This document shows positions 50,560-60,109 of a stretch of DNA of 64,000 nucleotides, piece by piece. The stretch lies in assembly GCF_036711975.1 (NCBI RefSeq), contig NC_091966.1, positions 30,635,501 to 30,699,500 of the forward strand, given 5' to 3'. The DNA is from Onthophagus taurus. Lineage: Eukaryota; Arthropoda; Insecta; Coleoptera; Scarabaeidae. The position numbers and the translations under genes were made by a program. Position 1 is the stretch's first letter. Each line of letters begins with the position of its first letter. The notes under the pieces are model-generated. The model was not told where the DNA came from, made no database searches, and saw only the letters and a program-made list of their open reading frames with translations.

Positions 50560-51560
50560 TGAAACATAGAGTGATAGTCATGATAGTCGTGTTAGAGTTA
50601 GATGAAGATGTGGGAAAAACGTCGCAATATTGAATTTTCTGCTGCGAGGCATATGCATCAAACTGTGAGGATTATGGCATGGGGTGGTATAACTTATGGG
50701 TTTTGGGAAGGTTGTACCATTCTCCTGATAAACTATCTAAGGGATAATTACCATGGTTACAGCGGTTTTAAGCGCTCTCATTGGCTAAGTGCGCCAATTT
50801 ATCTATCGGATAAATTTATCAAGAGGTGGTACAACCAGCCCTAAAGTCTCGTTTGATATTCCTCCAAGGCAACGTGAACGCACAACAATATGTACATGAG
50901 GAGCATGTTTTTTCCAGTATTGTTAAATACCCGGGTATTTATTTTCAAGGGAAAATTCCCTGGATATATACCCGGGGGTATTTACCCAAGATGGGTATTT
51001 AGAGGTGTTTATAAAATTTTATTCAAATTGAGTTGATGGCAGTTTTGCAACCACTTCAAGAATGTAGAGTCGATTATCGATACACCAAACATATTTATAG
51101 CACTTACAAGAATGCTACAATGACGGTAAAATTGCATAAAAGTACCATTGGTCGTGGGGTAAGATAAGGTGATACAATGTTGAACCCAATTTGTTCATTA
51201 CAATCCTGGAGACAGCATTTAAACAATTGAATTGGACCCGAAAAGCATAAACATTGATGGCAAATACCTAAGTAATTCCTCGTCTTCAATGTCTATTTCA
51301 TCATCTTGCTCTCGTTTTTTTCCGAATCTGTTATATTTTTACTTGTATCATTTTTATACATAGGTACTGTTTGGGTATTTATCCTGGGCTGGGGTAAATA
51401 CCCGGATAAATACCCATTTTATAAATACCTACCCGCCGGGTATTTACCCAACGCCAATCACTGGTTTTTTCACTAGTTGGAAGATCTACTTTTACAGCAA
51501 AATAATGCCCAACCCCAAATAGCCTAACACTGCAAACTATACCGCAGTGTGCTATGGTGT
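50560..51560 (+). mobile_element. Tc1-like transposase fragment, split by a hAT-type insertion
   Basis: The left part contains SDSHDSRVRV (about 50571) and MWEKRRNIEFSAARHMHQ, then RIMAWGGITYG, the Tc1 segment around the second catalytic Asp (pattern 'SDESRF...VWRR..ERF...GGSVMVWGGI'). The frame ends in QQYVHEEHVF just before 50915. After the inserted element the sequence resumes near 51497 as LQQNNAQPQIA, corresponding to the Tc1 'DNARPHIA' motif with Asn replacing the catalytic Asp. Frameshifted and inactive. Confidence 0.7.
50915..51463. mobile_element. non-autonomous hAT-type element with perfect 8-bp target duplication
   Basis: The flanking octamer GTTTTTTC is present at 50907-50914 and again at 51464-51471. 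The element starts CAGTATTGTTAAATACCCGG; its other end, read inward, starts CAGTGATTGG and soon reaches GGGTAAATACCCGG. Both subterminal regions are full of GGGTATTTACCC-type palindromes. The 549-bp length without coding capacity, the CAGTG-like termini and the 8-bp duplication all fit a hAT MITE. It interrupts the Tc1 fragment, so it is the younger insertion. Confidence 0.85.
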
Positions 51561-53340
51561 ATATAACCGATAGGGGTAAATTAGATATAAAATATAAGTA
51601 AAAAGTATGTTTATATTTTGTTCTTCCTTTTTAAAATGGTAATCAATTGCTACTTGCTAGTAGTTAGTTTTTTTTGCCGAATATGATCAAAAGAATCCTA
51701 CCACTTTTTGATGTAGTGATTTTATATTACTTAGGCTATAATCATTTTCTCTATCTTTTTCTGCAGCGTTATTACCTCCGGAAAGAAACATCATCTGTTT
51801 CAATAATAAAGGAAGAGTTGGGATTATAAAACCTCTTAAGTTACTAAAATGTCGGCAATTTTAAGTAAGTTTACCATGAATTTTGTAACAAACTTCGCGA
51901 TTCTAATAATCTTATTACATCTGACGTACTGTAAGCATTTTAACTATTGCTTCAACATGTCTAGCATTTGGCTTCATTCCTAATATAGATTCTATCTGAT
52001 CCATAAATTCAATGTTAAATTGGAATTAAACTTACGAATTATTAAATGTTCTTGTTCTGAAGCTTTTATATTGCATTGTTATCGAAATTGGTTTCTACAC
52101 CCTTGGAGCTACCAAATATTTCATACGATTTTTTTTCAGAAAAACTTTAAAGCTGAATCCGATAGGTAAGTGACAAACTCTTCTTATCAATTTTTACGTG
52201 TAAATAACTAATCGTCATATCAACAATAGTAAAAAGTTGTTGTTCATGAATCTGACTACTTATTTCATCTGCAATAGTAATGAGGAAATGGTTATCCTGC
52301 GAATTAATAAATAGTAACTGCAAAATTAGATCTTTAATACATTTGTATTTGATAGGGAAGATGTAAATTGTGTTGTCCAAAGATAAGTCAATATAGAAAC
52401 TATCAGAATGATGACGCACGGAATATGGCGATAGACGTAATTAAAATATTTTGAGATTTTAATTCTCAATATCTTGTTTAATTGAATTTTAAAGATCACA
52501 TTATCCCCAGAATTATTACCCTTTTAAAACGGTAATCACCTTAGCATTAATAAATCTAAATTTGGCCGAACTTAATTTTTGAATTTTTATAATAGTTAGC
52601 GATTTTTGTATTGAAGTTCAATTGCTTTTGATCATATCTGCTCTTTTCTGGAATACATGTATGTTTTTGAATGAAGCTATAAAGTACATTTATTTTTTTC
52701 ATAATTAATATCTTTTTCGTTATATTACATTCAAGAAAACGTTTTAACAGTTTAAATTGTCGACTGCTGAAATTAACAGTACAAATTCTGATGAACACTT
52801 TAAGAAATAAAAAAAGACACATTTCCAGTCAGAATATTGATCTCGTTAAATGACAGCGAAAGATTTTTAACGTCCAGCAAAAATAGTTTGGATATCTCTA
52901 AGTTGTTCCCTGTATATAAAAAACCAGAAATAAGAAAATATGTCTGTAAAGCTATCTTGCAATTTAAGATGTCTCGTTTACAATAAACAACTTTCCAAAA
53001 TTAACGGTAAATAACTACAATATTCAAGAAAATCGGCATCTTCATTTGAAGCATAAATTATTCGAAGTAACATAAAATTTGTAATGATGTTAAGGGGGGG
53101 AAATTGCTGTACTTTTCTCGTATGTTTATCTAAATTTTTATTTTTTGTTCTAATTATTGAAACGACATAGTACCTATATTAATTTTTTTTTAAATAACTC
53201 AATATATTTCTTAATAATATGTTAGAGTGCAACAACCTGGATTTCAAAATACGTCATAATTACTATCGATTAGTGCAAAACAAGTTCTTAATATTCCCCG
53301 ATTTTCTAACGATCTTTATCACTTAAACCTAATTAAGTCT
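51560..53340. other. intergenic, nothing firmly recognised
   Basis: AT-rich DNA. The 90-codon minus ORF at 52147-52419 and the 88-codon minus ORF at 52556-52822 are not low-complexity but match nothing I know and lack obvious splice partners. A possible orphan signal-peptide exon at 51876-51930 is discussed among rejected items. Confidence 0.4.
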
Positions 53341-53351
53341 AGTTTGTTACC

Positions 53352-53390
53352 TATATAAACCAAATTAGAAAAGCAATTGTGACTCAGTAT
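53352..53390 (+). promoter_or_regulatory. core promoter (TATA + Inr) of the His/Gly-rich gene
   Basis: TATATAAA at 53352-53359 is followed by the arthropod initiator TCAGT at 53384-53388, 32 bp downstream, the canonical spacing. The start codon is only 16-20 bp further on, so the 5' leader is very short. Confidence 0.8.
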
Positions 53391-53403
53391 ACACTGCCTT
53401 AAA

Positions 53404-53862
53404 ATGAGACACATCGTAAGTAAATAATTTTTTTTTTTAAATTATTAAATAATTTTTTTTTGTTTTCAGATCTTATTCGCATTTTTTTCCAACATCTTTT
53501 GCTTAATAACAAGCTACAGCCATGGTATTGCCATTGGAGCTGACATAGGTCTTCAGAAAACAGGTGTTCACCATAAACATCATGACCATAGCGGTTTTGT
53601 TGGTTTGAATAAGGAATTTCATATCGGCGGTGGATATCATAGCGGTGGTCATCATAGCGGTAGTTATGACAGTGGTCATTTTGATGGTCATCATGGTGGT
53701 AGTTATCATAATGGAGGTCATCATGGCAGTAATCATCATAGCGACTACCACAACAATCATCACGATACTGGATATCAAGGGGGATATCATAGTGATAGCC
53801 ACCATGGTAGTCATGGCGGCTATCATGGCGAAAGCCATCACCACACTCATAGCAGTTATTAA
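53404..53862 (+). CDS. secreted His/Gly-rich protein
   Basis: Two coding exons, 53404-53415 (MRHI) and 53470-53862, are joined in phase 0 across a 54-bp intron, giving 134 residues. Residues 1 to about 23 form a signal peptide (ILFAFFSNIFCLITSYS). The mature part is about half His and Gly with Ser, Tyr and Asp, built of loose GGHHSGSYDSGHFDGHHGG-type repeats, and has no cysteine. Such proteins occur among insect cuticular/matrix proteins and Gly/His-rich antimicrobial peptides (holotricin-3 type); metal binding by the His clusters is plausible. The exact role cannot be read. A poly(A) signal AATAAA is at 53949-53954. Long ORFs on the opposite strand and in another frame here are shadows of the repeats. 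Confidence 0.85.
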
Positions 53863-53948
53863 TCTGCATGGTTTTAGTTATCTACAAAAACAGGCGACAT
53901 ATATTTTGAAGAAGGATACTAAAGTTACCATTACTTTTGAAATGATTC

Positions 53949-53954
53949 AATAAA
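53949..53954 (+). terminator. poly(A) signal of the His/Gly-rich gene
   Basis: AATAAA lies 87 bp after the stop codon and is followed by two further overlapping A/T-rich copies (AATAAATAAAAT). Confidence 0.6.
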
Positions 53955-54239
53955 ATAAATAAAATTTAAAGAAATATAAAATGAAGTGTTATTTATAAAA
54001 TGTGTGTTTTACGAGTTTCGTCAAAATCTCTTCCACAAACTTACGTTTATATTTTGTTACACAATTTTTTCTGTATAGTTAATTCTCTGTTAAAGGAGGA
54101 GTTTAAAAGTTGAAAGCACCTCGGCGAAACTTTAAAAGAGTTTGAAATTAAAAAGAATTTTAAAACATACTTTCCTGAATGGGCTAAAAATCGTGGCATG
54201 AAATGAACCTAACCTTTCTAAGAATCGTGCGAAAGCATT

Positions 54240-54790
54240 TTCGTAGTATTCAAAAAAGAAAGCACACTATCTTGGGACAACTATGTGTAATGAGAAAGCG
54301 GAAAGTTTTCTATAATTAAGCAAGGCATAAGACAGAGAGAACGGATTACACAATCAACATTGATCATAATAAGACAGAGAGACACAATCTCATGCTTACT
54401 CTTTAATCTTGCACTGGAAAAGGCAATCTAAGAAATTGAAATAAGGGGTGGCACGATCTTTTACATAGCGAAACAACTACTAATATTGCCGCAAAGAGCG
54501 TCGGACTGACTGTAACCAGGAGAAGTCACAGTACGTGGTTGCCACTAGCGACCCGCTAAGGAACCCAACAATTTAGTTTGGCAGATACTTGTTCGAACAA
54601 GTTGATAGTTTTGTGTACCTTGGATCTCTCGTGAACACTACCAACAAATGTAGGGATGAAATCAAACGACGCATCAATATCGCAACTAAGTCTTCATGGT
54701 CTTCAGAGACACTTCTGCTCACGAGTCTTCACGAGCAGAACAAAGATAACAGTATACAAGACAATAGACAAAAGTATGATTGAAAGTGTA
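54240..54790 (+). mobile_element. degenerate non-LTR retrotransposon, reverse-transcriptase fragment
   Basis: Frames read IIKQGIRQRERI and RQRDTISCLLFNLALEKAI (pattern 'GVRQGDPLSCLLFNLALEKAIR'), then a decayed region where YADD would be, then the ORF from 54589 with FEQVDSFVYLGSLVNTTNKC and EIKRRINIATKSS (pattern 'YLGS.I..DN....EI..RI..A.R'). Stops and a duplicated reading of the motif show it is inactive. Confidence 0.75.
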
Positions 54791-55270
54791 GCGATCTTTG
54801 TATCATTATTTTGACAAGGTCTTTAGTTTACTGGGGAAATTTTCAGTGGCATGAGTATGTTTCAGCCAATGCAAACAGTTGTTTACGTTAAGACCGTTCA
54901 AAGCGAAGAGTTTAAAGTCTCAGACAAAAGAAAGAGCAGTTAGTTCGTGGTAGAGTGGAGTTCATTGGAGAAGTTCGGCGGAAGAAGCTGAGAGTTAACA
55001 GTGAGCTTTTGGTCAAGAGTCCAATGGCGAATTTCCAAGACCAGAGATGAGTTCAGAGAAGTAGTTTACTGGAATGAGTAGTTTCCAAGGAGACAGTTAT
55101 TGGTAGTCTGGTCCAGATGTAGAGTAGGCAGAATAGAGTCAAGAAGTGAGAATTTTGATTAAGAGTGGTAACCAATTACTTATACAAAATAATTTATATT
55201 AAATTTGATAACATCAGAATTACAAAACATATTTTTCATATTTGACAATAGGCAGTTATTGTTACCTATT
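54790..55270. other. intergenic purine-rich stretch, unclassified
   Basis: Sequence at about 54890-55180 is rich in AGAG/GGAG words (GTGGTAGAGTGGAGTTCATT and similar) and more G-rich than its neighbours. It may be untranslated sequence of a retroelement; no coding or terminal features were seen. Confidence 0.3.
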
Positions 55271-55356
55271 ATTTTATTTGATTATAAAAATAAAGAATTA
55301 ATATAGAAAAATTCTTTTTATATATAATAGATAATTTTATATTAATATAAAGATTT

Positions 55357-55981
55357 TTAATCTTTATTATGAGCAATTTTTATAATTAATCCCAATAACA
55401 GACCCATGGATAAGATTGAAACTAAAACAATCTTACGTTTTTTAGCTTTCTTAGAAGGAATCACCTATAACATAAATTATTAATTCACATTTAAAATAAA
55501 ATTGCTTCAAAATAACCTTTTTCTTTAAACAAACACCATCTTTCTTAATATTATTAACACAGTTTCTTAACGCCAACGAACTATCACTTAAGGGTACATT
55601 ATAGAGGATTACATCATCTCTATAAGTTGATAAAACCAAATTATTATAATGAAAATGTAATTGTTTATTTACACCTTCTAAAACTTCTTTAATGTAGTCG
55701 TTATTTATAATCAAGGATTCTTTCCCTCTGTAAAAAATAATTATTTAATATAAATTTTTGTATGAATAAAGATATTTTATTTTTACTTACGGCGTTTTTA
55801 TAATTAAAGCCTGGCAATGTTCAATAAGTCTTTTTCTAGTAACAATATCATCAATTCCCATTATTTCTAAATCATCTTCCCCCAACAATTTTAAACAATC
55901 CGAATTGATATTGTATCGTTTAAAAGTGTCGATGTAACGTTCAGCTTCTACAGCTCTTAAAACTACCTCAACTAAATCCAT
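55357..55981 (-). CDS. SAM-domain tail-anchored protein, GASZ/ASZ1-like C-terminal half
   Basis: Three coding exons on the minus strand (55981-55791, 55727-55517, 55464-55357) give 169 residues. The third junction uses a weak donor (GTTATT) with a 52-bp intron. Residues 5 to about 60 form a SAM domain (AERYIDTFKRYNINSDCLKL, then LGEDDLEIMGIDD). Residues 65-134 are predicted helical, with VNKQLHFHYNNL and NCVNNIKKDGVCLKKK. Lys/Arg-rich 138-145 precedes one membrane span (146-165) and a 4-residue tail, a mitochondrial-type tail anchor. SAM, helical linker and C-terminal anchor is the layout of GASZ/ASZ1, a piRNA-pathway scaffold on mitochondria, but the ankyrin repeats of that family are absent. 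An in-frame TAA five codons upstream of the ATG argues against a missed 5' extension in this exon. The GASZ link is inference. Confidence 0.7.
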
Positions 55982-56243
55982 TTTTATTATTGCATATTAT
56001 GAGAAAAACATGAGATTAATTTTAAAATTATTTTAGACAAATTGAGGTTATGTTTATGTTTTTTTTGAAAAAAGGAAACTGTTTTACCGACTTTATAAAG
56101 TTTATTTTGAATTTGATACAATTTTATTTAAAGATAGTTTTTTCTTTTTTTAATTAGTTAATTGCAACATTATAATAAAACTGTGATTAATTTGGAATTA
56201 ATATAATCAAATTTCAATATGATTCAAATTTCGTTTAAACATA

Positions 56244-56771
56244 TTAGTTTATTTGAAGTTCGAAATTAATTTCATCTATATTTTTTTCTTTATCTTCTTC
56301 TAACTCTTCATTTGCACCTAACTCTTCATTTGTACCTAACTCTTCATTTGTACTTAACTCTTCATTTGTACCTAACTCTTCATTTGTACTTAACTCTTCA
56401 TTTGTACCTAACTCTTCATTTTCAACAAATGTGTTACAAGATGGTACATTATGGGGTCGGTCGCAAACTTTTATTTCAGGATTAAATACTAAAGTTTCAC
56501 CGCATTGTAAATGAGTAGAGCTTCCATTCGAACATTGATAAAAAAACTTGCAATCTTTTTCATCTGGATAATAAGTAGGGTTTTTTTCTGATGTTGGACA
56601 TTTGAAAGCTATAATTTTTTAGGCATTATACTAAGAAATTCTATTATTTTAAGTTAAAATTCTTACCCGAACTGGTAACTAAAATTATGCTAAATATAAG
56701 AAGATCTAAATAAAATTAAACAAATGTTAGATTTAATGATATTTTTTAACACTAAATAGCTTACGTTTCAT
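56244..56771 (-). CDS. small secreted CBM14 chitin-binding protein with C-terminal NEEL repeats
   Basis: Exons 56771-56765 (7 nt, ATGAAAC), 56705-56667 and 56608-56244 give 136 residues. Residues 1 to about 15 are a signal peptide (MKHLLIFSIILVTSS). One CBM14/peritrophin-A domain follows with the canonical six cysteines: CPTSEKNPTYYP, DCKFFYQCSNG, LQCGETLVFNP and KVCDRPHNVPSC. The tail is an acidic run of seven NEEL units, mostly NEELGT and NEELST, encoded by an 18-bp minisatellite, then EEDKEKNIDEI and a final LQIN. CBM14 domains bind chitin in peritrophic matrix, cuticle or as immune lectins; a single domain plus acidic tail fits a small secreted effector. It shares exon layout with the genes at 57140 and 58976 and is divergent from the former. 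Confidence 0.85.
56301..56420 (-). repeat. 18-bp coding minisatellite (NEELGT/NEELST)
   Basis: Six full 18-bp units plus a partial seventh, alternating GGT and AGT (or GCA near the end) at codon five/six. Units are nearly identical at DNA level, indicating recent slippage expansion within the third exon of the CBM14 gene; the frame is preserved because 18 is a multiple of three. Confidence 0.9.
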
Positions 56772-57089
56772 CTTTGAAGATGTCTCAAAAGGAAATGATG
56801 AAATTATTGGTGAAATTCTCTATCTGAAGTGATGACTATCTCAAAAAATTCTAATCCAACTACTGGATAAGTATTTTTGAAATTGAAGTCAAAGTAAATA
56901 TTGATTTAATAAATTGATAAGTAATATAGTTTTTATTTTTCTTTCATTTTTAAAACAATTGACCCTATTTTTTAATTTCCTGGAAATTCAAACAATAACG
57001 TATAAAGTCTTTCTTATCTTATTTGCTTATATTCGATTTTTACAAATAATTCATCTATAAATCCGAAGCTCAGAATGTAGATAAATCGG

Positions 57090-57100
57090 TATAAAATAAA
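57090..57100 (+). promoter_or_regulatory. TATA box of the CBM14 gene at 57140
   Basis: TATAAAATAAA lies 50 bp upstream of the start codon, placing transcription start at about 57120 with a short leader. Confidence 0.55.
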
Positions 57101-57139
57101 ATTATCAAGCAATAAGTAAATTTAATTCTACTATATACC

Positions 57140-57530
57140 ATGAAAAGTGAGTAGAAAAATTTATAAAATTTACCAAAAAAATATTCTATTTTATATATTA
57201 CTTTTTAGTCCAAACTTTTTACATATTTTTCATCTTAATAACTTTAAATTACGCATCAGGTATGATTAAAAAGTTTAAATTAAGTTATAACAATTAATTA
57301 AGATTTAACCAAGATTATTTGTAGATATGAAATGTCCTCCTAACGAAACTTTGCAACCAACCTTCTTCAAATACTCAGAATGTTCTACATGTTATTATGT
57401 GTGTTCCAATTGGACACCAATCAAAATGGTATGCGGAGGAAATTTGGTATTTAGCCCACAATTATTCGTCTGTGATTATCCTCGAAATATTAAAGGATGT
57501 TACAATAATACTATAACTTCTAATTGTTAA
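57140..57530 (+). CDS. small secreted single-CBM14 protein
   Basis: Exons 57140-57146 (7 nt, ATGAAAA), 57209-57259 and 57325-57530 give 87 residues. Residues 1 to about 19 are a signal peptide (IQTFYIFFILITLNYA). The CBM14 domain reads CPPNETLQPTFF, SECSTCYYVCSNW, MVCGGNLVFSP and FVCDYPRNIKGC. It has an extra Cys in the ECSTC segment, giving an odd number in the domain besides the final Cys at the C-terminus, so a seventh-eighth Cys pair is possible. NNT gives a potential N-glycosylation site near the end. The remaining track of 67 codons alone would have missed the signal peptide exons. Poly(A) signal AATAAA at 57568-57573. Probable chitin-binding matrix or defence protein. Confidence 0.85.
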
Positions 57531-57829
57531 TTAAAGATTTTATTTGTTAAATTATGTTATTAAACATAATAAAATTGTGTGATTTTGTAAAACATGGCTT
57601 GATCCTATATAATTTTTATTAAACTTAATAGGTTTTGTTCGATGTTTAAAATTTGCCACATTTGATCTCATTGTGGCAAATTCTCAGCGGCTCAGTAATG
57701 TTGAAGCTAAACTTGAAATTAAATAATGCTTCAACCAAAGTGTGCTCTTTTGAGATGCCGGCATGTTGAATATTTGTGGCACTATGATAAACATGAGAAG
57801 AACTTGAGCATCACACGTTTCTTATACAT

Positions 57830-58330
57830 TTTGCAAAAGAAATTAAGAAGATAGAAGTAATTTGCCTAATAATGGTCTGGATGTTGCGGAGTCAACCTTT
57901 CCGTCAGATAACAACTTCGACCATACTAGATAGTTGTCTAAACAAAGAGCTGATAGTGCCAAAATAGTTTGAACCCATGAAAATATTGAGATTATTCGAC
58001 AAGCCATGTTAACAAGTCCATGCCGATCGACTACCCGCCATGCCACAGGACTTGGAATAACTAATACATCAATAAAAAGAATTTTCCATTAAGATCGTGG
58101 ATCATCCTTACAAAGTAAAGCTCGTGCAATGCCTTGATTCGGATGATAATGAATAACGAATCCGAATTTGAGAGGTTATGCTTGCCAGACTGGAAGAAAA
58201 TGATGGAAGAAATCACGCCTGGAATAGCTGTTTGCATTCACTTCAGACCGAGATGGATGACGTGAAGTTGTGAAGCAGGCTAAGGCTTATCCCGAGCTGT
58301 AACGCCGAAGAAAGAAAGAAAGAAGAAATG
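57830..58330 (+). mobile_element. degenerate transposon fragments (HTH-like segment and LINE-like tail)
   Basis: Around 58000-58075 a frame reads SPCRSTTRHATGLGITNTSI followed by KRIF, resembling the helix-turn-helix of mariner/IS630-type transposases (pattern 'STRRLARELGISRTTVHRIL'). From about 58180, LARLEENDGRNHAWNSC and a run ending in ERKKE look like another element's tail. All frames are broken; class assignment is tentative. Confidence 0.35.
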
Positions 58331-58339
58331 TTATGATGT

Positions 58340-58890
58340 CTTGGTGTTTTGGGGTTGATCTCCATTAGTAATAGTAACGTCGCTGGTTGAATTCTGGTTT
58401 TATGTGTCCCGAACTGTATATTTGTTAACATCTTCAAGTCTTTATTAATTATGTATACCTACACTATAGTAGTAGTTTAGTTATAACAAAGATTTTACAT
58501 TTAATTAAGATATTCTTGTATCGAAATGTCATTAATCAGACTAATTAACTGCGTCATTCTGATATCATGTTGGCATATAAATAGAAAATACAAAGAAAAA
58601 ATCACTCAAATAAATATTTTTAGATGCGCAATTTATAAAAATAATCAATAAAAATCAAGTGCTAATCAAGTGATTTTATTATTAGATATATTTGTTGTTC
58701 TTAAAATATGTAAGCTGCGTCATGTATCTTGTGTTAAATCTTGTTTTGTACATGATATGAAGAAATGACTTATTTTTATTTGATTTCATTACCTTAATTA
58801 CATTAATAATCGAAATACTTCAATTTATTTTAAATAATTATCCTGAGATCATCAATATTTTAATTTTATCCACTTATGATAAAATCGTTT
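58340..58890. other. intergenic with an orphan TATA-like site
   Basis: AT-rich DNA. TATAAATAG at 58576-58584 is followed by a TCACTC initiator-like sequence about 30 bp on, but no reading frame follows; it could be the relic of a lost paralogue in this CBM14 cluster. Confidence 0.3.
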
Positions 58891-58975
58891 TGAACAACCT
58901 ATAAATGAAAAAATTTGCTTTTTTGGACCATAGTTCAAGAAGTATTTCTAAGAAAATTATCATCGTTTCTAAGAG

Positions 58976-59369
58976 ATGAAATGTAAGTATACAGATAAGC
59001 AGAATAAATTTATAAGTAATATATTAATATTTTTAGATTCAATAATATTCCTTGTAGCCCTTTTAGCGACATGTTACGGTATTGATTAATATTTTTTAAT
59101 TTGTATAATTATTTATAAATACATTTTTAGCTGATATGACATGTCCTAATCCAGAAGAAACCCCAACTTATTATGCAGATCCAGAAAGTTGCAGATACTT
59201 TTATGAATGTTCCAATGGAGAAGCAGAAAAATTAGATTGCGGTGAATGTTTGGTATTTAACGAAGCTGAAAACGTTTGCGATTTTCCAAGTAATGTTGAA
59301 AGATGTAATTCTCAAGCGGATTGTGATCCAGATCCAGAAGAAACTGTAGGTTTTATTGAATTACAATAA
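58976..59369 (+). CDS. small secreted single-CBM14 protein with acidic tail
   Basis: Exons 58976-58982 (7 nt, ATGAAAT), 59037-59078 and 59131-59369 give 95 residues. Signal peptide residues 1 to about 17 (SIIFLVALLATCYA). CBM14 segments are CPNPEETPTYYAD, SCRYFYECSNG, LDCGECLVFNE and NVCDFPSNVERC, with an additional Cys in DCGEC and another at ADC in the tail, giving eight cysteines in the mature part. The tail DPDPEETVGFIELQ is acidic. A TATA-like TATAAATG is at 58900-58907. Exon sizes and phases copy those of the genes at 56244 and 57140, so this is a third paralogue. Its stop codon is 145 bp from that of NELF-C/D on the other strand. Confidence 0.87.
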
Positions 59370-59435
59370 ATCGATCTTTATATTATCTTTATCTTTGACA
59401 TTATATTCAATATTTTTGGTGTGATTTGGGGAAAA

Positions 59436-59471
59436 AATAAAATTGCATTTAAAACATAAATAAAATTTATT
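59436..59471. terminator. convergent poly(A) signals between CBM14 gene and NELF-C/D
   Basis: AATAAA at 59436-59441 serves the plus-strand CBM14 gene and TTTATT at 59466-59471 (AATAAA on the minus strand) serves NELF-C/D. The two signals lie back to back, 24 bp apart, so the two mature 3' ends probably overlap. Confidence 0.6.
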
Positions 59472-59514
59472 TTTGTTTTCTTCTTATAAAAATTAATAAT
59501 TTGAATGGAGATTA

Positions 59515-60003
59515 TTATATAACAGTAGTGTAATGACCCTTACAATAAACTACAAGAAAAAATAAAAGAAATTAATACCTAAGAGAAAAATTAAAAAAAA
59601 AATTTATTTTTACCTATAAATTCTGAAACAGGATCGTTTTCACCATCACCACGCATAGTTCCTGTTATTTCATCGTTTTCAACCATTGGCATAAATAAAT
59701 TTACAAACTCTGAACTGTATGGGGGTGCAACAGCCTCCAAAACCTTTAAAACAAGTTGTTAAACATGACTAAATATTTATAAATTTCTTTGTAGACGAAA
59801 TAAAATTTGTTTTGAATGTTAATCTTGAAAGAAATGTATTTTAAAACACTCTTATTTCTTACCTCAGTAACAAAATATCTGATTAAAGAAATATCAGTAT
59901 CACCTTTTTGCCAACATTGCTTAATGTATTTAACTACGGGAACAACGCAACCTGAACAAAGTAGATTTACCATTCGGTCTAGAACCATTTTACGCATTTC
60001 CAA
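59515..60003 (-). CDS. NELF-C/D (TH1): negative elongation factor C/D, last three exons (partial)
   Basis: NELF-C/D is a subunit of the NELF complex, which with DSIF holds RNA polymerase II in promoter-proximal pausing. Three 3'-terminal exons are read on the minus strand: 60003-59863 (47 codons, phase 0), 59743-59614 and 59549-59515. They encode [20 protein letters not shown] then [20 protein letters not shown] and [27 protein letters not shown] then [20 protein letters not shown] and EFI; and finally [11 protein letters not shown] followed by TAA. This matches the conserved C-terminus of the family ('..[40 protein letters not shown]..', ending 'EFI.HCK...'). Introns are 119 and 64 bp. Upstream exons were not found within 60-64 kb, which is filled with transposons; the N-terminal part presumably lies beyond the right edge. 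Confidence 0.93.
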
Positions 60004-60109
60004 CTACAACAAAAAAGGTGTAAAAATTAGCGGAAAAGCTAAGAAAGTTATGAAAATTTATTTTAAGTAATAATTCAATATTAAGATTATAATATTTAGC
60101 ATTTCTGGA

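Noticed and set aside
51849-51930. Possible first exon of a secreted protein (MNFVTNFAILIILLHLTY followed by a GTAAGC donor at 51931)
   Set aside because: The only nearby acceptor (before 52140) would give an immediate stop in the joined phase, and no partner exon with cysteine pattern or other domain was found.
52147-52822. Two minus ORFs (90 and 88 codons) considered as exons of one gene
   Set aside because: No compatible donor/acceptor pair joins them and the first ends in a stop without a donor; unsupported without transcripts.
53399-53869. 156-codon minus-strand ORF and a 115-codon one, opposite the His/Gly-rich gene
   Set aside because: Their composition is a mirror of the CAT/GGT repeats on the coding strand; the plus strand has signal peptide, intron, TATA, Inr and poly(A) signal.
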